64,000 nucleotides of DNA from Hoeflea algicola (GCF_026619415.1 NZ_JAOVZR010000001.1:3332501-3396500); one strand, 5' to 3'. Positions 1 to 9,090 are shown, counted from the first letter of the stretch. Translations and numbers: made by a program. Notes: generated from the letters alone by a model not told the origin.

Positions 1-363
1 GAACGGGATCAGAAAGCTGACGACGATGACGAAGAAGATGGTCTCGCGAAAGCGGAAATTCATCACCGCCAGGGCAAACCCGGCCATCGCCGAAATGATC
101 AGCCCGACCACCAGCGTTACCACGGTGATGTAAATCGAGTTGAGGATCGCGGTGGCGAACGGCCCCTGCCAGAGTTCGATCATGTAGATCAGGCTGGCGT
201 CGCGCGGCCACAGCGTCCACAGGCTCAGCGGCGAGAGATATTTGAATATCTCCTCCTGCGGCCGCAGCGCGCTGACGGTGACCCACCATACCGGCAGGAA
301 GAACAGGATCGAGACCAGCACGATGCAAGCGATGCGGAATAGACGTCCGGGTTGAATGGTCAT
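1..363 (-). CDS. Sugar ABC transporter permease, MalG type (partial, runs off left edge)
   Basis: This is the N-terminal 121 residues of an inner-membrane permease of the MalG/UgpE kind; the rest lies left of the window. The visible part has a short cytoplasmic start, a first membrane helix at about residues 9-32, a periplasmic stretch, and two more hydrophobic helices at about 70-100 and 106-121. The EAA loop that contacts the ATPase would be further on and is not seen. The start codon overlaps the stop of the upstream permease by four bases (ATGA), so the two are translationally coupled. With the partner permease and binding protein just upstream it would form one carbohydrate-type importer. 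Confidence 0.85.
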   Translation of the reverse strand, partial: MTIQPGRLFRIACIVLVSILFFLPVWWVTVSALRPQEEIFKYLSPLSLWTLWPRDASLIYMIELWQGPFATAILNSIYITVVTLVVGLIISAMAGFALAVMNFRFRETIFFVIVVSFLIPF

Positions 364-1220
364 GCCGCATTGTCCTCCGGAGCACGCATCAGGCGGAATT
401 GCATCACCACGACCAGCAGCACCAGGCTGACGAGAACCACCGTTGCCGCCGATGCGCTGCTCGAATCGCCCCACACAAATCCTCGGGTATAGATGTCGTT
501 CATGATCAGGTTGGTGCTGCCCTGCGGCCCGCCCTGGGTCAGGATCTGCACCGGCGCGAACACCAGGAAATTGGACACTGTGTTGGCGACCAGCACGAAG
601 GTCAGCGTGCGCCGCAATTGCGGAAGCGTGATGTAACGAAACTGTTGCCAGCGATTGGCGCCGTCGATGCGGATCGCCTCGTAAAGCGATTTGGGGATGT
701 CCTGCAACCCGGCCAGCAGAAAGGTCATCCAGTAGCCGATGCCGATCCAGCTGACGATCAGGATGATCGAGCCAAGTGCCTGATCGGGCGAGGTCAGAAA
801 GCGCTGTTCGCCGAGCCCGAGCGCCACAAGCAGGCCGTTGACCGGGCCATCAGGACGCAAGCCGATCCCCCAGACCACGGCCGACACGCTTTGCGGAATG
901 GCCACCGGCAGCAGGATCAGCGTGCGCCACAGGCCGATCAGCGGGATCGAGACATTGAGCAGCAGCGCCAGTGCGAGCGCGATGGCGATCTGCAGCGGAT
1001 TGACGATGATCGAATAGATCAGCGTAACAAGGATGCTCTTCTGAAACAGCGGGTCGCCGAAAATATAGGCGTAATTCTCGAGGCTCATCGTCTGTGCGCG
1101 CGGCGCATACAGCGATTCAAGCACTGCCATCGATGCCGGCCAGAGGCGCAGCAGGATCACGGCGGCCAGCGTCGGACCGAGAAACATGAACAGAATCATC
1201 ATTTTTCTGGAACGGGTCAC
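360..1220 (-). CDS. Sugar ABC transporter permease, MalF/UgpA type
   Basis: Integral membrane subunit of a carbohydrate uptake ABC transporter (CUT1 family). About six hydrophobic segments are present. The EAA cytoplasmic loop, which docks on the ATPase, is visible as EAIRIDGANRWQQFRYITLP in the C-terminal half. I chose the GTG at 1220 (VTRSRKMMILF) because GAGGAG lies six bases upstream of it; a TTG at 1253 would add 11 residues but has no ribosome site. The binding-protein gene is directly upstream, separated by a strong hairpin, and a MalG-type permease overlaps its 3' end. The transported compound is not determined by the sequence; the nearby nucleoside hydrolase suggests a nucleoside or sugar. 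Confidence 0.88.
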   Translation of the reverse strand: MTRSRKMMILFMFLGPTLAAVILLRLWPASMAVLESLYAPRAQTMSLENYAYIFGDPLFQKSILVTLIYSIIVNPLQIAIALALALLLNVSIPLIGLWRTLILLPVAIPQSVSAVVWGIGLRPDGPVNGLLVALGLGEQRFLTSPDQALGSIILIVSWIGIGYWMTFLLAGLQDIPKSLYEAIRIDGANRWQQFRYITLPQLRRTLTFVLVANTVSNFLVFAPVQILTQGGPQGSTNLIMNDIYTRGFVWGDSSSASAATVVLVSLVLLVVVMQFRLMRAPEDNAA

Positions 1221-1255
1221 ACGCGTCTCCTCGAGATCGCCAACTTGATACAAAT

Positions 1256-1287
1256 CGGCCCGCGCCTGATTTCTCGGGCGCGGGCCG
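1256..1287 (-). other. Intercistronic hairpin between binding protein and permease genes
   Basis: The arms CGGCCCGCGCC (1256-1266) and GGCGCGGGCCG (1277-1287) are perfectly complementary over 11 bp around a 10-base loop. There is no T tract, so it is not a classical terminator. Such stem-loops after binding-protein genes are known to stabilise the upstream mRNA part and so raise binding protein over membrane subunits; that role is inferred here. Confidence 0.7.
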
Positions 1288-1299
1288 GGACATGAGCGA

Positions 1300-2580
1300 T
1301 CAGCGCTGCCGCGGCAGCAGGCCTGTAAGGCGTGACTGGGTGTCGTCCAGCGCCTGCTTTACATCTGCTCCGTTGCGAACATCGGAAAACATGCGGTTCA
1401 TCTCGGTTTCGAAGGCGACAAAACCGACCGTGCGCGGACGGGCGACGGCTGTTTCCATACCTTCATGCGCCATGATGTCCAGCGCCGGGCCGATCTTCGG
1501 GGTCATCTCGCCGATGGCCACGCCGTATTTCTCAAAACCGCCGGCATTGACCGGAATTAGCGGGAAATTCTTGGTGGTCAGGAACGACCCTTCTGCCGTC
1601 AGCGTTACGAATTCGGCGAATTTGCGCGCCGCTTCGAGATTGTCGGCGTGGGGGTTGATGCCCAAAGCCCAGGCGCCGGTCGGGGTGACCTGTTTGCCGC
1701 CCTCGAAATAGGGGTGCGGCGCGACGCCGTAATCAAGGCCTTCGGCGGCGTTGAAAGCAGCGATTGCCCAGGGACCGGCGATGTAATAGGCGACCTTGCC
1801 ACGGGCGAACAGGTCGTCCGTCTGGCTTGGCGAGACACCGCGCGGCGCAAGGCCGTTTTCAAAGATGTCGGCATACCATTGAGCGGTTTCCACCCACTTG
1901 TCGCCGTTCATGGCCGGCTCAAGCAGATCGTCGCCAGTCAGGCCGTTGCCTGCGCCCGAGGATTCGAACAGGGCTTGCAGCTGGTAGTAGCGGTCCACCT
2001 GCTGGAACATTACGCCCCATTCGGCGCCGGCATCCTGTGCCGCCTTGGCGTTGGCGGTTACCTGTTCCCAGGTCATGCGCGCGGAGGTGCCGCCTTCGGG
2101 CATTTCCAGCTTCGCAGCCTTGAGCAGGTCGCGGTTGAAATACATCAGCTGGGTCGAGGTCCACATCGGGTAGGCCCAGACCGATCCGCCATGGCTGACC
2201 AACTCCAGCTCGACCGCGCTTGGCACCGCGCCGGTGATCTTGTCCTTGGCGTCATCGAGGTTGAGAAGATAGCCGCGCGATGCGAAGGCGGGGATCCGCG
2301 GCGTATCGGCTGCATAAACGTCGATCGTGCCGTCGCCGCGCGCTACCCGGGTTTCGATCGCGGTGTTGAGCTCATCGAACGGAACGGTCTGGTGGACCAC
2401 GTCGATATCTGGATTGGCTGCTTCGAAAGCGTCAATCACCGGCTGGAACACGTCGTCGTTCTGCGCGGAAAGAAAATTTACAGTGACTGATTGCGCCATG
2501 GCTGCGGAGACAAAGCCGCCACTTGCAAGTGCCGCCACGGCAAATGCGCAAACTCCACGTCGAATTCTGTTGAATTGCAT
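1300..2580 (-). CDS. ABC transporter substrate-binding protein, family 1 (MalE/UgpB-like)
   Basis: Periplasmic binding protein of 426 residues for the importer encoded downstream. The first 29 residues form a signal peptide (RIRR, hydrophobic core, then AMA before Gln30). The body has the usual family-1 features: an early FEAANPDIDVVHQTVPF stretch, and a later YYIAGPWAIAAFN segment near the hinge. The open frame extends further upstream, but the ATG at 2580 is the sensible start because GGGAGGA sits just before it and the signal peptide begins there. The longer version would add 66 residues with no homology. It is the first gene of the unit, with a divergent ATPase gene across the 2581-2817 spacer. 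Confidence 0.9.
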   Translation of the reverse strand: MQFNRIRRGVCAFAVAALASGGFVSAAMAQSVTVNFLSAQNDDVFQPVIDAFEAANPDIDVVHQTVPFDELNTAIETRVARGDGTIDVYAADTPRIPAFASRGYLLNLDDAKDKITGAVPSAVELELVSHGGSVWAYPMWTSTQLMYFNRDLLKAAKLEMPEGGTSARMTWEQVTANAKAAQDAGAEWGVMFQQVDRYYQLQALFESSGAGNGLTGDDLLEPAMNGDKWVETAQWYADIFENGLAPRGVSPSQTDDLFARGKVAYYIAGPWAIAAFNAAEGLDYGVAPHPYFEGGKQVTPTGAWALGINPHADNLEAARKFAEFVTLTAEGSFLTTKNFPLIPVNAGGFEKYGVAIGEMTPKIGPALDIMAHEGMETAVARPRTVGFVAFETEMNRMFSDVRNGADVKQALDDTQSRLTGLLPRQR

Positions 2581-2817
2581 TATTGGGTCCTCCCGTTTGC
2601 ACCGCTGAACGCGTCCTCCAAAGGGTCTGCACGTCAGGGAGCCTGAGGCTAGACAGCAAGGGGAGCCTTTGTCAACGCAAATTATACATTTGCCAATAGC
2701 CTTGACTAATGTAAAATTGGTGCAGCAGGATAGGGCAACTCGGTCCGTCAACGGTTGTATTTGCGCTGTGCGCGGCAACCGGGCGGGCCAACTGAGGATT
2801 TAGGGAGGCAAACGGTC
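2581..2817. promoter_or_regulatory. Divergent promoter region with a GCAAAT-N5-ATTTGC dyad
   Basis: This spacer separates the binding-protein gene (-) from the ATPase gene (+). It holds a clear inverted repeat at 2677-2693 (GCAAAT, five bases, ATTTGC), the form of an operator. On the minus strand a TTGACA at about 2669-2674 lies next to it and could be a -35 element. On the plus strand TTGACT occurs at 2703-2708, but no convincing -10 follows at the usual spacing. No dedicated regulator gene adjoins this unit, so the protein that binds is unknown. Confidence 0.45.
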
Positions 2818-3909
2818 ATGGGTGGCGTACAACTTCGTGCTCTACGGAAAAGCTACGGCACGCAGCCGGTGGTTCACGGTGTTGATCTCGACATCCGCGA
2901 TGGTGAATTTGTCGTGCTGGTCGGCCCGTCGGGCTGCGGCAAATCGACAATTCTCAGAATGATTGCCGGGCTGGAGGAGATATCCGGAGGCGAAATCCTG
3001 ATTAATGGCCAGGTCGTCAACGGCATGGATCCCAAGGCGCGCAATATCGCCATGGTGTTCCAGAATTATGCACTCTATCCGCACATGAGCGTGCGCGACA
3101 ACATCAATCTCAATCTCAAGCTTTCCGGCATGGGCAAGGACGAGATTGCCCGACGGGTGGCCGAAGCCGCGCGCATGCTCGATATCGAATCCCTGCTCGA
3201 CCGCCGCCCCGGCCAGCTTTCCGGCGGCCAGCGGCAGCGCGTCGCCATGGGCCGCGCCATGGTGCGCGAACCTTCGGTGTTCCTGTTTGATGAACCCCTG
3301 TCCAATCTCGACGCGAAATTACGAGTGCAGATGCGCACCGAGATCAAGCAGTTCCACCAGGTCATGCGCCGGACCTCCGTTTACGTTACCCACGACCAGA
3401 TCGAGGCAATGACGCTGGCAGACCGCGTCGCCGTGTTGCGCGATGGTCGCATTGAGCAGGTCGGTGACCCGGTGTCGTTGTACCGGCAGCCGCAGAACCT
3501 GTTTGTCGCCGGCTTCATCGGAACGCCGGAAATGAACATTATCGACGGGACCTGTACCGCACACGATGGCGAGAACGCCACCATCGAAATCAGCGGCGGC
3601 TGGCCCGAGGCCTCGGTTCCGGCCACTGAGGCACGGCCAGGAATGGCGCTCAGCGTTGGCATTCGCCCGGAACATCTGTCTGTCTCCAGCGACGGGCCGG
3701 GCACTCCGGCCAAGGTTGTCCAGGCCGAAATCACCGGCGCGCAAACCGAACTGGTTGTCGAGGTCGCTGGCAAGATCATTCGCGCGGTGGTCAACCGCAT
3801 CGCCACCTACAAGCTCGGCGAGACGGTCCAAGTTTCGTTCAATCCGCTGAGCTTGCACCTGTTTGACCGCGACAGCGCTCAGCGGGTCAATGGCGCCGCC
3901 CATTCTTGA
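2818..3909 (+). CDS. ABC transporter ATP-binding protein, MalK/UgpC type
   Basis: Cytoplasmic ATPase subunit (363 residues) of a CUT1 sugar-type importer. Walker A GPSGCGKST is at residues 36-44, the ABC signature LSGGQ at 134-138 and Walker B FLFDEP at 156-161. A C-terminal TOBE/OB region follows from about residue 240 (IGTPEMNII onward, with VGIRPEHLSV). The start at 2818 is supported by AGGGAGG a few bases upstream; the frame is open 21 codons further up without a ribosome site. It is transcribed divergently from the binding protein and permeases, and is probably their energising subunit. The nucleoside hydrolase gene starts 20 bases after its stop. Confidence 0.92.
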   Translation: MGGVQLRALRKSYGTQPVVHGVDLDIRDGEFVVLVGPSGCGKSTILRMIAGLEEISGGEILINGQVVNGMDPKARNIAMVFQNYALYPHMSVRDNINLNLKLSGMGKDEIARRVAEAARMLDIESLLDRRPGQLSGGQRQRVAMGRAMVREPSVFLFDEPLSNLDAKLRVQMRTEIKQFHQVMRRTSVYVTHDQIEAMTLADRVAVLRDGRIEQVGDPVSLYRQPQNLFVAGFIGTPEMNIIDGTCTAHDGENATIEISGGWPEASVPATEARPGMALSVGIRPEHLSVSSDGPGTPAKVVQAEITGAQTELVVEVAGKIIRAVVNRIATYKLGETVQVSFNPLSLHLFDRDSAQRVNGAAHS

Positions 3910-3928
3910 TGCATTGAGGAGAAGACTG

Positions 3929-4861
3929 ATGACGACACTAGGCAACGAACAGCGCCTGGCGCTGCTGACGCCGCCCAAAGGCAAGGTGCGTGTGGTTCTC
4001 GATACCGATACCTACAACGAGATTGATGACCAGTTCGCACTTGTCCAGATGATGCTGTCGCGCGACCGGTTCGATGTCGAGGCAATCTATGCTGCGCCGT
4101 TCCTCAATGCCCGGGCCGATTCGCCCGGCCAGGGCATGGAGATGAGCTACGAGGAAATCCACCGTCTGCTCGACCGCATCAATGTGCCTGCCGATGGCCT
4201 GGTTCATCGCGGCGTTACCGAATATGTTGGTTTCGAGAAAAAGCCGCGCGAAGCCGCAGCCGTCGATCACATGATCGAACGTGCACGCGCCGGATCGCCG
4301 GAAGATCCGCTCTACATCATCGCTATCGGCGCGATCAGTAACGTCGCCTCGGCATTGCTGAAAGCCCCCGAAATCATTGATCGCGTGGTGGTGATCTGGC
4401 TTGGCGGCAATGCGCTCGACTGGCCGCGGTCGTTCAAGAAGAACGCCGAATTCAATCTCATGCAGGATATTGGCGGCGCCCAGGTGTTGTTCGATTGCGG
4501 CGTGCCGGTGGTGCTGGTGCCGGCGATGGGAGTGACCTCGCACCTCATCAGCAATGTTCCGGAGATCGAAAAGGAAGTCGAGCCGCACGGTGCCATCGGC
4601 GCGTTTCTGGCGCAGCGCTTCAAGGAATACTCGACCGATCATTTCGGCTGGTCCAAGGAAATCTGGGACATGGCGGCGGTGGCTTGGCTGCTGGAGCCCG
4701 AATGGACGCCAAGCATCATCGTCCCCACGCCGATCCTCACCGACACCATCGGTTGGGAAACTGATTCCTCGCGCCACGCCATGCGCTATGTGCGCTATGT
4801 CGACCGGGATGCAATCCTGAGGGATTTCTTTACCAAGCTTCGCGATTTCGCCAACAGCTGA
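3929..4861 (+). CDS. Nucleoside hydrolase family protein (IunH-like)
   Basis: Predicted N-glycosidase of the inosine-uridine nucleoside hydrolase fold, 310 residues. The calcium-binding signature is present as DTDTYNEIDD at residues 25-34; the family form DTDxGxDD carries a two-residue longer loop here, as in one known subgroup. A conserved NAEFNLMQD stretch in the middle (sugar binding) and an FGWSKEIWDMAA segment near the end also fit. Cleavage of a nucleoside into base and ribose is the family reaction; the real substrate is unknown. GAGGAGA precedes the ATG at 3929. It follows the ATPase gene by 20 bases, so import and hydrolysis of a nucleoside or its analogue by one locus is a reasonable inference. 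Confidence 0.85.
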   Translation: MTTLGNEQRLALLTPPKGKVRVVLDTDTYNEIDDQFALVQMMLSRDRFDVEAIYAAPFLNARADSPGQGMEMSYEEIHRLLDRINVPADGLVHRGVTEYVGFEKKPREAAAVDHMIERARAGSPEDPLYIIAIGAISNVASALLKAPEIIDRVVVIWLGGNALDWPRSFKKNAEFNLMQDIGGAQVLFDCGVPVVLVPAMGVTSHLISNVPEIEKEVEPHGAIGAFLAQRFKEYSTDHFGWSKEIWDMAAVAWLLEPEWTPSIIVPTPILTDTIGWETDSSRHAMRYVRYVDRDAILRDFFTKLRDFANS

Positions 4862-4880
4862 CTCCAGTCTGTGTGCAAAC

Positions 4881-4904
4881 ACCGGGCAGCGTTTGCTGCC
4901 CGGT
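4881..4904. terminator. Bidirectional hairpin terminator
   Basis: A perfect 10-bp stem, ACCGGGCAGC (4881-4890) and GCTGCCCGGT (4895-4904), encloses the loop GTTT. It lies between two convergent genes, and the + side is followed by a moderately T-rich stretch (TTCGATTCTGT). Confidence 0.7.
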
Positions 4905-4937
4905 TCGATTCTGTCATCCGGTTGGCGTTTGTGCCGC

Positions 4938-6023
4938 TTACAGCCGCTCGCCTGCCGGGGTGAACAGAAAACAATCCTCTGCCTTGATTGATGCCGTCAC
5001 CGTGTCGCCGGTCCTGACCTTGGTCGCGCCGCGCAGTTCCATGGTCACTGCATAGTCACGACCGGGATCGGTATAGACGTAAGACACACCGCCCAGCCGC
5101 TCGATGATGCTGCATTTGAGCGCCACCTGATGCTCGCCCGGCTCGGTGCTGAAATGTTCTGGGCGAATACCCAGAACGATGTCTTCAGGCAGCTTGGTGC
5201 CCGGTTCCCGGGGCATGACGTCAAGCCCCGACAGGCCCAGCTCCGGCACATCCAGGCGTACCGCACCTTGCTCGGTCCGGCCGGTGACGTGGGCCGGCAC
5301 CAGATTGATCTTCGGCGACCCGATGAAGCCCGCGACAAACATGTTGTCGGGATTGGAATAGAGTTCGTCCGGCGTTCCGAATTGCTCGATGCGGCCGTCG
5401 CGCAACACCACGATACGGGTTGCCAGCGTCATCGCCTCGACCTGGTCGTGGGTGACATAGATCATCGTCGCCCCCAACTCGTCATGCAGCTTGGCGATCT
5501 CGAGCCGCATCTGCACCCTGAGTGCGGCGTCTAGATTGGACAATGGTTCATCGAACAGGAATATCTTTGGGTCGCGGACAATCGCCCGGCCAATCGCCAC
5601 GCGCTGGCGTTGGCCACCCGAAAGCGCCTTAGGCTTGCGGTCGAGATAGGGCACCAACTGCAGCGTCTCGGCTGCCTTGCGCACGGTTTTAAGCCGCTGT
5701 TGCTTCGGCATGCCGGCCATTTCCAGGCCGAACGCCATGTTCTCTTCGACGCTCATGTGCGGATAGAGCGCATAGGTTTGAAACACCATCGCGATTCCGC
5801 GCTTGCTCGGTTCCGCCCGGGTGACATCGGCACCGTCGATCGAAACCGTGCCGGCCGTCACGTTCTCCAGCCCTGCAATCATTCGCAGCAGGGTCGACTT
5901 GCCACAGCCCGAGGGGCCGACAAAGACAATGAATTCGCCGCTCTTGATCTTCAGATCAATCGAACGAATGACCTCGATCGGGCCGAATTTCTTCTGCAAG
6001 GCGGAAAGCTGGATGTCGGCCAT
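4938..6023 (-). CDS. ABC transporter ATP-binding protein, MalK/UgpC type (second system)
   Basis: ATPase subunit of 361 residues for the amino-sugar-associated importer. Walker A GPSGCGKST is at 36-44; LSGGQRQRVAIGRA and FLFDEPLSNLDAALR give the signature and Walker B. The C-terminal TOBE region (about 240-361) contains GIRPEHF. It is the last gene of a minus-strand unit running GntR, SIS protein, binding protein, two permeases, ATPase; 27 bases separate it from the MalG-type permease. It is clearly a different protein from the ATPase at 2818, mainly in the regulatory domain, so each transporter seems to have its own. The bidirectional hairpin at 4881-4904 ends the transcript. Confidence 0.92.
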   Translation of the reverse strand: MADIQLSALQKKFGPIEVIRSIDLKIKSGEFIVFVGPSGCGKSTLLRMIAGLENVTAGTVSIDGADVTRAEPSKRGIAMVFQTYALYPHMSVEENMAFGLEMAGMPKQQRLKTVRKAAETLQLVPYLDRKPKALSGGQRQRVAIGRAIVRDPKIFLFDEPLSNLDAALRVQMRLEIAKLHDELGATMIYVTHDQVEAMTLATRIVVLRDGRIEQFGTPDELYSNPDNMFVAGFIGSPKINLVPAHVTGRTEQGAVRLDVPELGLSGLDVMPREPGTKLPEDIVLGIRPEHFSTEPGEHQVALKCSIIERLGGVSYVYTDPGRDYAVTMELRGATKVRTGDTVTASIKAEDCFLFTPAGERL

Positions 6024-6050
6024 GGGGGCTCCGGTCGCGGTCTGATGGCT

Positions 6051-6878
6051 TTACTTCACCGCGCCTTCGGTCAGGCCGGAGACAAACCAGCGACCGATCA
6101 GCGCGAAGAGCAGGATGACGGGGAGGGTGGCGAGGCTGGCGCCTGCCAGCAGCAAGCCCCAGTCGATTTGATATTGTCCGATGATGCCGGAAAAGCCGAC
6201 CGGAACGGTGCGTTTGGTATCCGACAGGATCAGCACCGATGCGAACACATATTCGGTCCAGGACATGATGAAGGCGAAGATGCCGACACTGGCGATGCCC
6301 GGCGCGATCAGCGGTATCATTACCCGCCTCAGGATCACGAGCGGCGGCGCACCGTCCATGACCGCAGCTTCCTCGATTTCCATTGGCACAGAGCCGAAGA
6401 ACGAGCGCAGCATCCAGATCGCAAACGGCAGCGCGAAGCTGACATTGACCACCACCAGCGCCGTGCGTGTGTCGATCAGCCCGAGCTTGGCAAACATCCC
6501 GAACAGCGGGATCAGCACGACGATGCTGGGAAACGCATAGGCCAGCAGGATAACCCGGTAGAGCGTCTCGCGGCCGGGAAACCGCAACCGGAAAAAGGCG
6601 TAGGCGGCGGGCACCGACAGCGCCAGCGTGATCAGCGTGGAAAGCGAGGCGACCACCAGGCTGTTGACCATGTAGGTGGGGTAGTCGGAATTCGACAGCA
6701 GCTTGGCATAGTGCTGCAGCGTGAACGATTCCGGGATCATCGTCGGCACCCGCGCGATGATCTCCTGCGGCAGCTTGAACGACCCCGTCACCACCCACCA
6801 GAACGGCAGGGTGACGATCGCCACGAAAAACAGCACAACAGCGCCAAGCGCAATGTTCCAGCCGATGCCGCGTCTCAT
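6051..6878 (-). CDS. Sugar ABC transporter permease, MalG type (second system)
   Basis: Membrane subunit of 275 residues. A first helix lies at about 11-32 and is followed by VVTGSFKLPQEIIARVP, the characteristic periplasmic start of MalG/UgpE proteins. The EAA loop is seen as EIEEAAVMDGAPP with a following LPLIAPG-like turn (IPLIAPG). Six helices are expected. Its ATG overlaps the stop of the MalF-type permease by four bases (6875-6878), so translation is coupled. It belongs to the operon led by the GntR gene at 10556; the likely cargo is an amino sugar or its oligomer, judged from NagA and deaminase genes in the neighbouring operon. Confidence 0.9.
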   Translation of the reverse strand: MRRGIGWNIALGAVVLFFVAIVTLPFWWVVTGSFKLPQEIIARVPTMIPESFTLQHYAKLLSNSDYPTYMVNSLVVASLSTLITLALSVPAAYAFFRLRFPGRETLYRVILLAYAFPSIVVLIPLFGMFAKLGLIDTRTALVVVNVSFALPFAIWMLRSFFGSVPMEIEEAAVMDGAPPLVILRRVMIPLIAPGIASVGIFAFIMSWTEYVFASVLILSDTKRTVPVGFSGIIGQYQIDWGLLLAGASLATLPVILLFALIGRWFVSGLTEGAVK

Positions 6879-7750
6879 CGCTCATCTCCCTGCTGGGCCA
6901 GCGAGCGGGTCGCGAAGAAGGCGAACGCCATCAACAGCACCGAGGCCAGAACCGCCACTGTCGCCGCTTCGCTCAGGCGGTAACCCTTGAATGCGGTCTC
7001 GTAGATCAGGATCGGCAGGGTTTTGGTGCCGCCGGCCGGCCCGCCGCTGGTCAGCAGCCAGATGATGTCGAAGACGTTGAATGACAGCAGCGTTCCGACA
7101 ATCACCAGAACGCCCAGCGTGGGCGCCAGAAGCGGCCAGGTGATGCGCGTAAAGCGCTTGAAGGTGCTGGCGCCGTCGATCCGCGCAGCTTCGTAGAGGT
7201 CAGAGGGGATACGTGTCAGCCCGGCCAGCATCATCAGCGCGATGAAGGGGAACCAGCGCCATGAATTGATGAACACCAAAGTCGCCATCGCCGACCATTT
7301 CGACGAAAAGAAACCGATCGGTCGGTCGATGATGCCGATCTGTATCAGCAACGGATTGATCATTCCGCCCGATGTGCTGAACAGCCATCTCCAGATCATC
7401 ACCACCACAACGGTCGGTACGATCCAGGTTAGGATGATCCAGGTTCGGGCGATCCGCACGCCCGGAAAACGTTGGTTCAAGACCAATGCCGCAGCCAGCG
7501 CCAGCACGGTCTGCAAAGCTGCATTGGCCACGACCCAGACAACACTCAGCCAGGAAGCATTCCAGAAAGCCGCGTTGGAAAGCACTTTGCGGTAGTTGGC
7601 CAGCCCTACCCAGTTCCCCTCGGAGCCGACGGTGCGGACATCCTGCAGGCTCAGCAGAACCGCCGAGAGCAGTGGCCATCCGAGGATGGCCACCAGCATC
7701 AGCAATGCCGGTGCGACAAAGACGAAGGCGTAAAACCGTGATTGTCGCAT
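6875..7750 (-). CDS. Sugar ABC transporter permease, MalF type (second system)
   Basis: Membrane subunit of 291 residues with an N-terminal helix right after MRQSRFYAF and about five further hydrophobic segments. The EAA loop reads LYEAARIDGAS followed by FTRITWPLLAP, a textbook CUT1 motif. It pairs with the MalG-type protein whose gene overlaps its 3' end. The upstream neighbour is the frameshifted binding-protein gene, 17 bases away. With that gene damaged the transporter may lack its own binding protein unless another can substitute. Confidence 0.9.
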   Translation of the reverse strand: MRQSRFYAFVFVAPALLMLVAILGWPLLSAVLLSLQDVRTVGSEGNWVGLANYRKVLSNAAFWNASWLSVVWVVANAALQTVLALAAALVLNQRFPGVRIARTWIILTWIVPTVVVVMIWRWLFSTSGGMINPLLIQIGIIDRPIGFFSSKWSAMATLVFINSWRWFPFIALMMLAGLTRIPSDLYEAARIDGASTFKRFTRITWPLLAPTLGVLVIVGTLLSFNVFDIIWLLTSGGPAGGTKTLPILIYETAFKGYRLSEAATVAVLASVLLMAFAFFATRSLAQQGDER

Positions 7751-7767
7751 CCGGATCGGTTCCTCGT

Positions 7768-9049
7768 TTACTCGGAGGCTTCGGTCATGCGTGCCTGGCC
7801 GTCAGACACCGCTTCGGCGGCAGTCTTTCCGCCGACCACGATGGCCTGAAGCGTTTCGGCAAGAATGTTTTGCGCCGAGATCGCTGCAATCGCCGGGAAC
7901 ACGCGGCCGCTGGTGAAGCCGAACAGCCTGCCGTTTTTCGAATTCTCGATCACGGTTTCGATCTGCCCGCGGTACTTCTGCACGGTGGCGTCATTCCAGA
8001 AGCTCTCAGCCTTGGCACCATCTGCCGTGACCGGCATGAACAGGCCCGGCTCCATGTTGAGGAACTGGCCATAGTTTTCCGGCTCCAACAGGTAGCTGAT
8101 GAACTTCTCCGACGCCTTGCGCTTGGCTTCATCCGTCGACAGCAGCATCACCGCATTCGGATAGGCGATGGTGTTGTGCTGGCTTTCGCCCTCGGCATGC
8201 GGGATCGCTGCCACGCCGAGATCGTCGGCATCGCCTTCGGCCTGGGTGTCATAGGACGAGATCACCGAGAACTGCAGGATCATGCCGCAGCTCTTCGAGG
8301 CAAAGCAGGATTCCGCCTCACCCCAGGTCCAGGATGTGTTGTCTGGCGGTGAAAGCTTCTGCAGGACGGCATAGAACTCGTAGCCGGCAACGGTTTGCGG
8401 GTTGTCGAAGCGCAATTTGCCGTTCTCGTCGTAGATTTCCGTCGCCCCGCCATTGGCCAGGATCGAATAGACGGTCTGGTCGGTATAAAGCTGCTTGTTC
8501 GCCGGCAAACCGATGCCATAGGTCGAGATCCGATGCCAGCTTTTCCGCTGCCGCTTTCCAGTCTGCCCAGGTAGTCGGCACGTCGAGGCCGGCTTCCGCG
8601 AACACGCTTTTGCGATACCAGAGGTTCATCGACATGTTGTAAAGCGGAACCGCCCAGACGCCGCCGTCATAGGTGTAGGATTCAAGCGCGCTGTCGAGGA
8701 ATTCATGTTTCTTGTCGAGTTCGGTGACAAAGTCCTCGACCGAGGTAAGCGCGCCGATGTTCTTGAGGATCGGCGTGAAATCCGGAATCGCAAACAGCAT
8801 GTCCGGGCCGGCACCTGCCGACAGGGCGGCCGGTGCCTTGGCATAGATCTCGCCCCAGTTCTGCGGCTCCTGACTGACGACGATGTCAGGGTTGGCTTCG
8901 TTGAAGGCATCCATCAGTTTCTGGATGCGCTCCACCCGGTGCGGCGGCTGCTCCATGTGCCAGAGAGTGATTTCGACCGGAGCCGCCCAGGCGGAAACCG
9001 GCAGCAGCAGGGCTGCGCTTGTCAGCAATGTCGTCAGTGATATTCTCAT
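7768..9049 (-). pseudogene. ABC substrate-binding protein, frameshifted near 8515-8540
   Basis: Two overlapping frames together make one family-1 periplasmic binding protein of about 420 residues. The first part (start ATG 9049, GGGAG upstream, signal peptide ending AWA at about residue 22) runs through PTTWADWKAAAEKL. The homology then continues in another frame as TYGIGLPANKQLYTDQT and stays open to the stop at 7768. A +1 shift is needed, which means one extra base or two missing bases around 8515-8540. Both halves keep good coding character, so the lesion is recent or is a sequence error. If real, the second importer lacks a functional binding protein. Confidence 0.85.
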
Positions 9050-9090
9050 GTCGTTAAACTCCCGTTTGCAGGCAAAACTGCCCTGTTCCC

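Noticed and set aside
5610..6983. 457-codon plus-strand frame
   Set aside because: It lies antisense to the ATPase and permease genes, is rich in His, Arg, Gln and Asp as expected of a shadow frame in GC-rich DNA, and has no recognisable domain.
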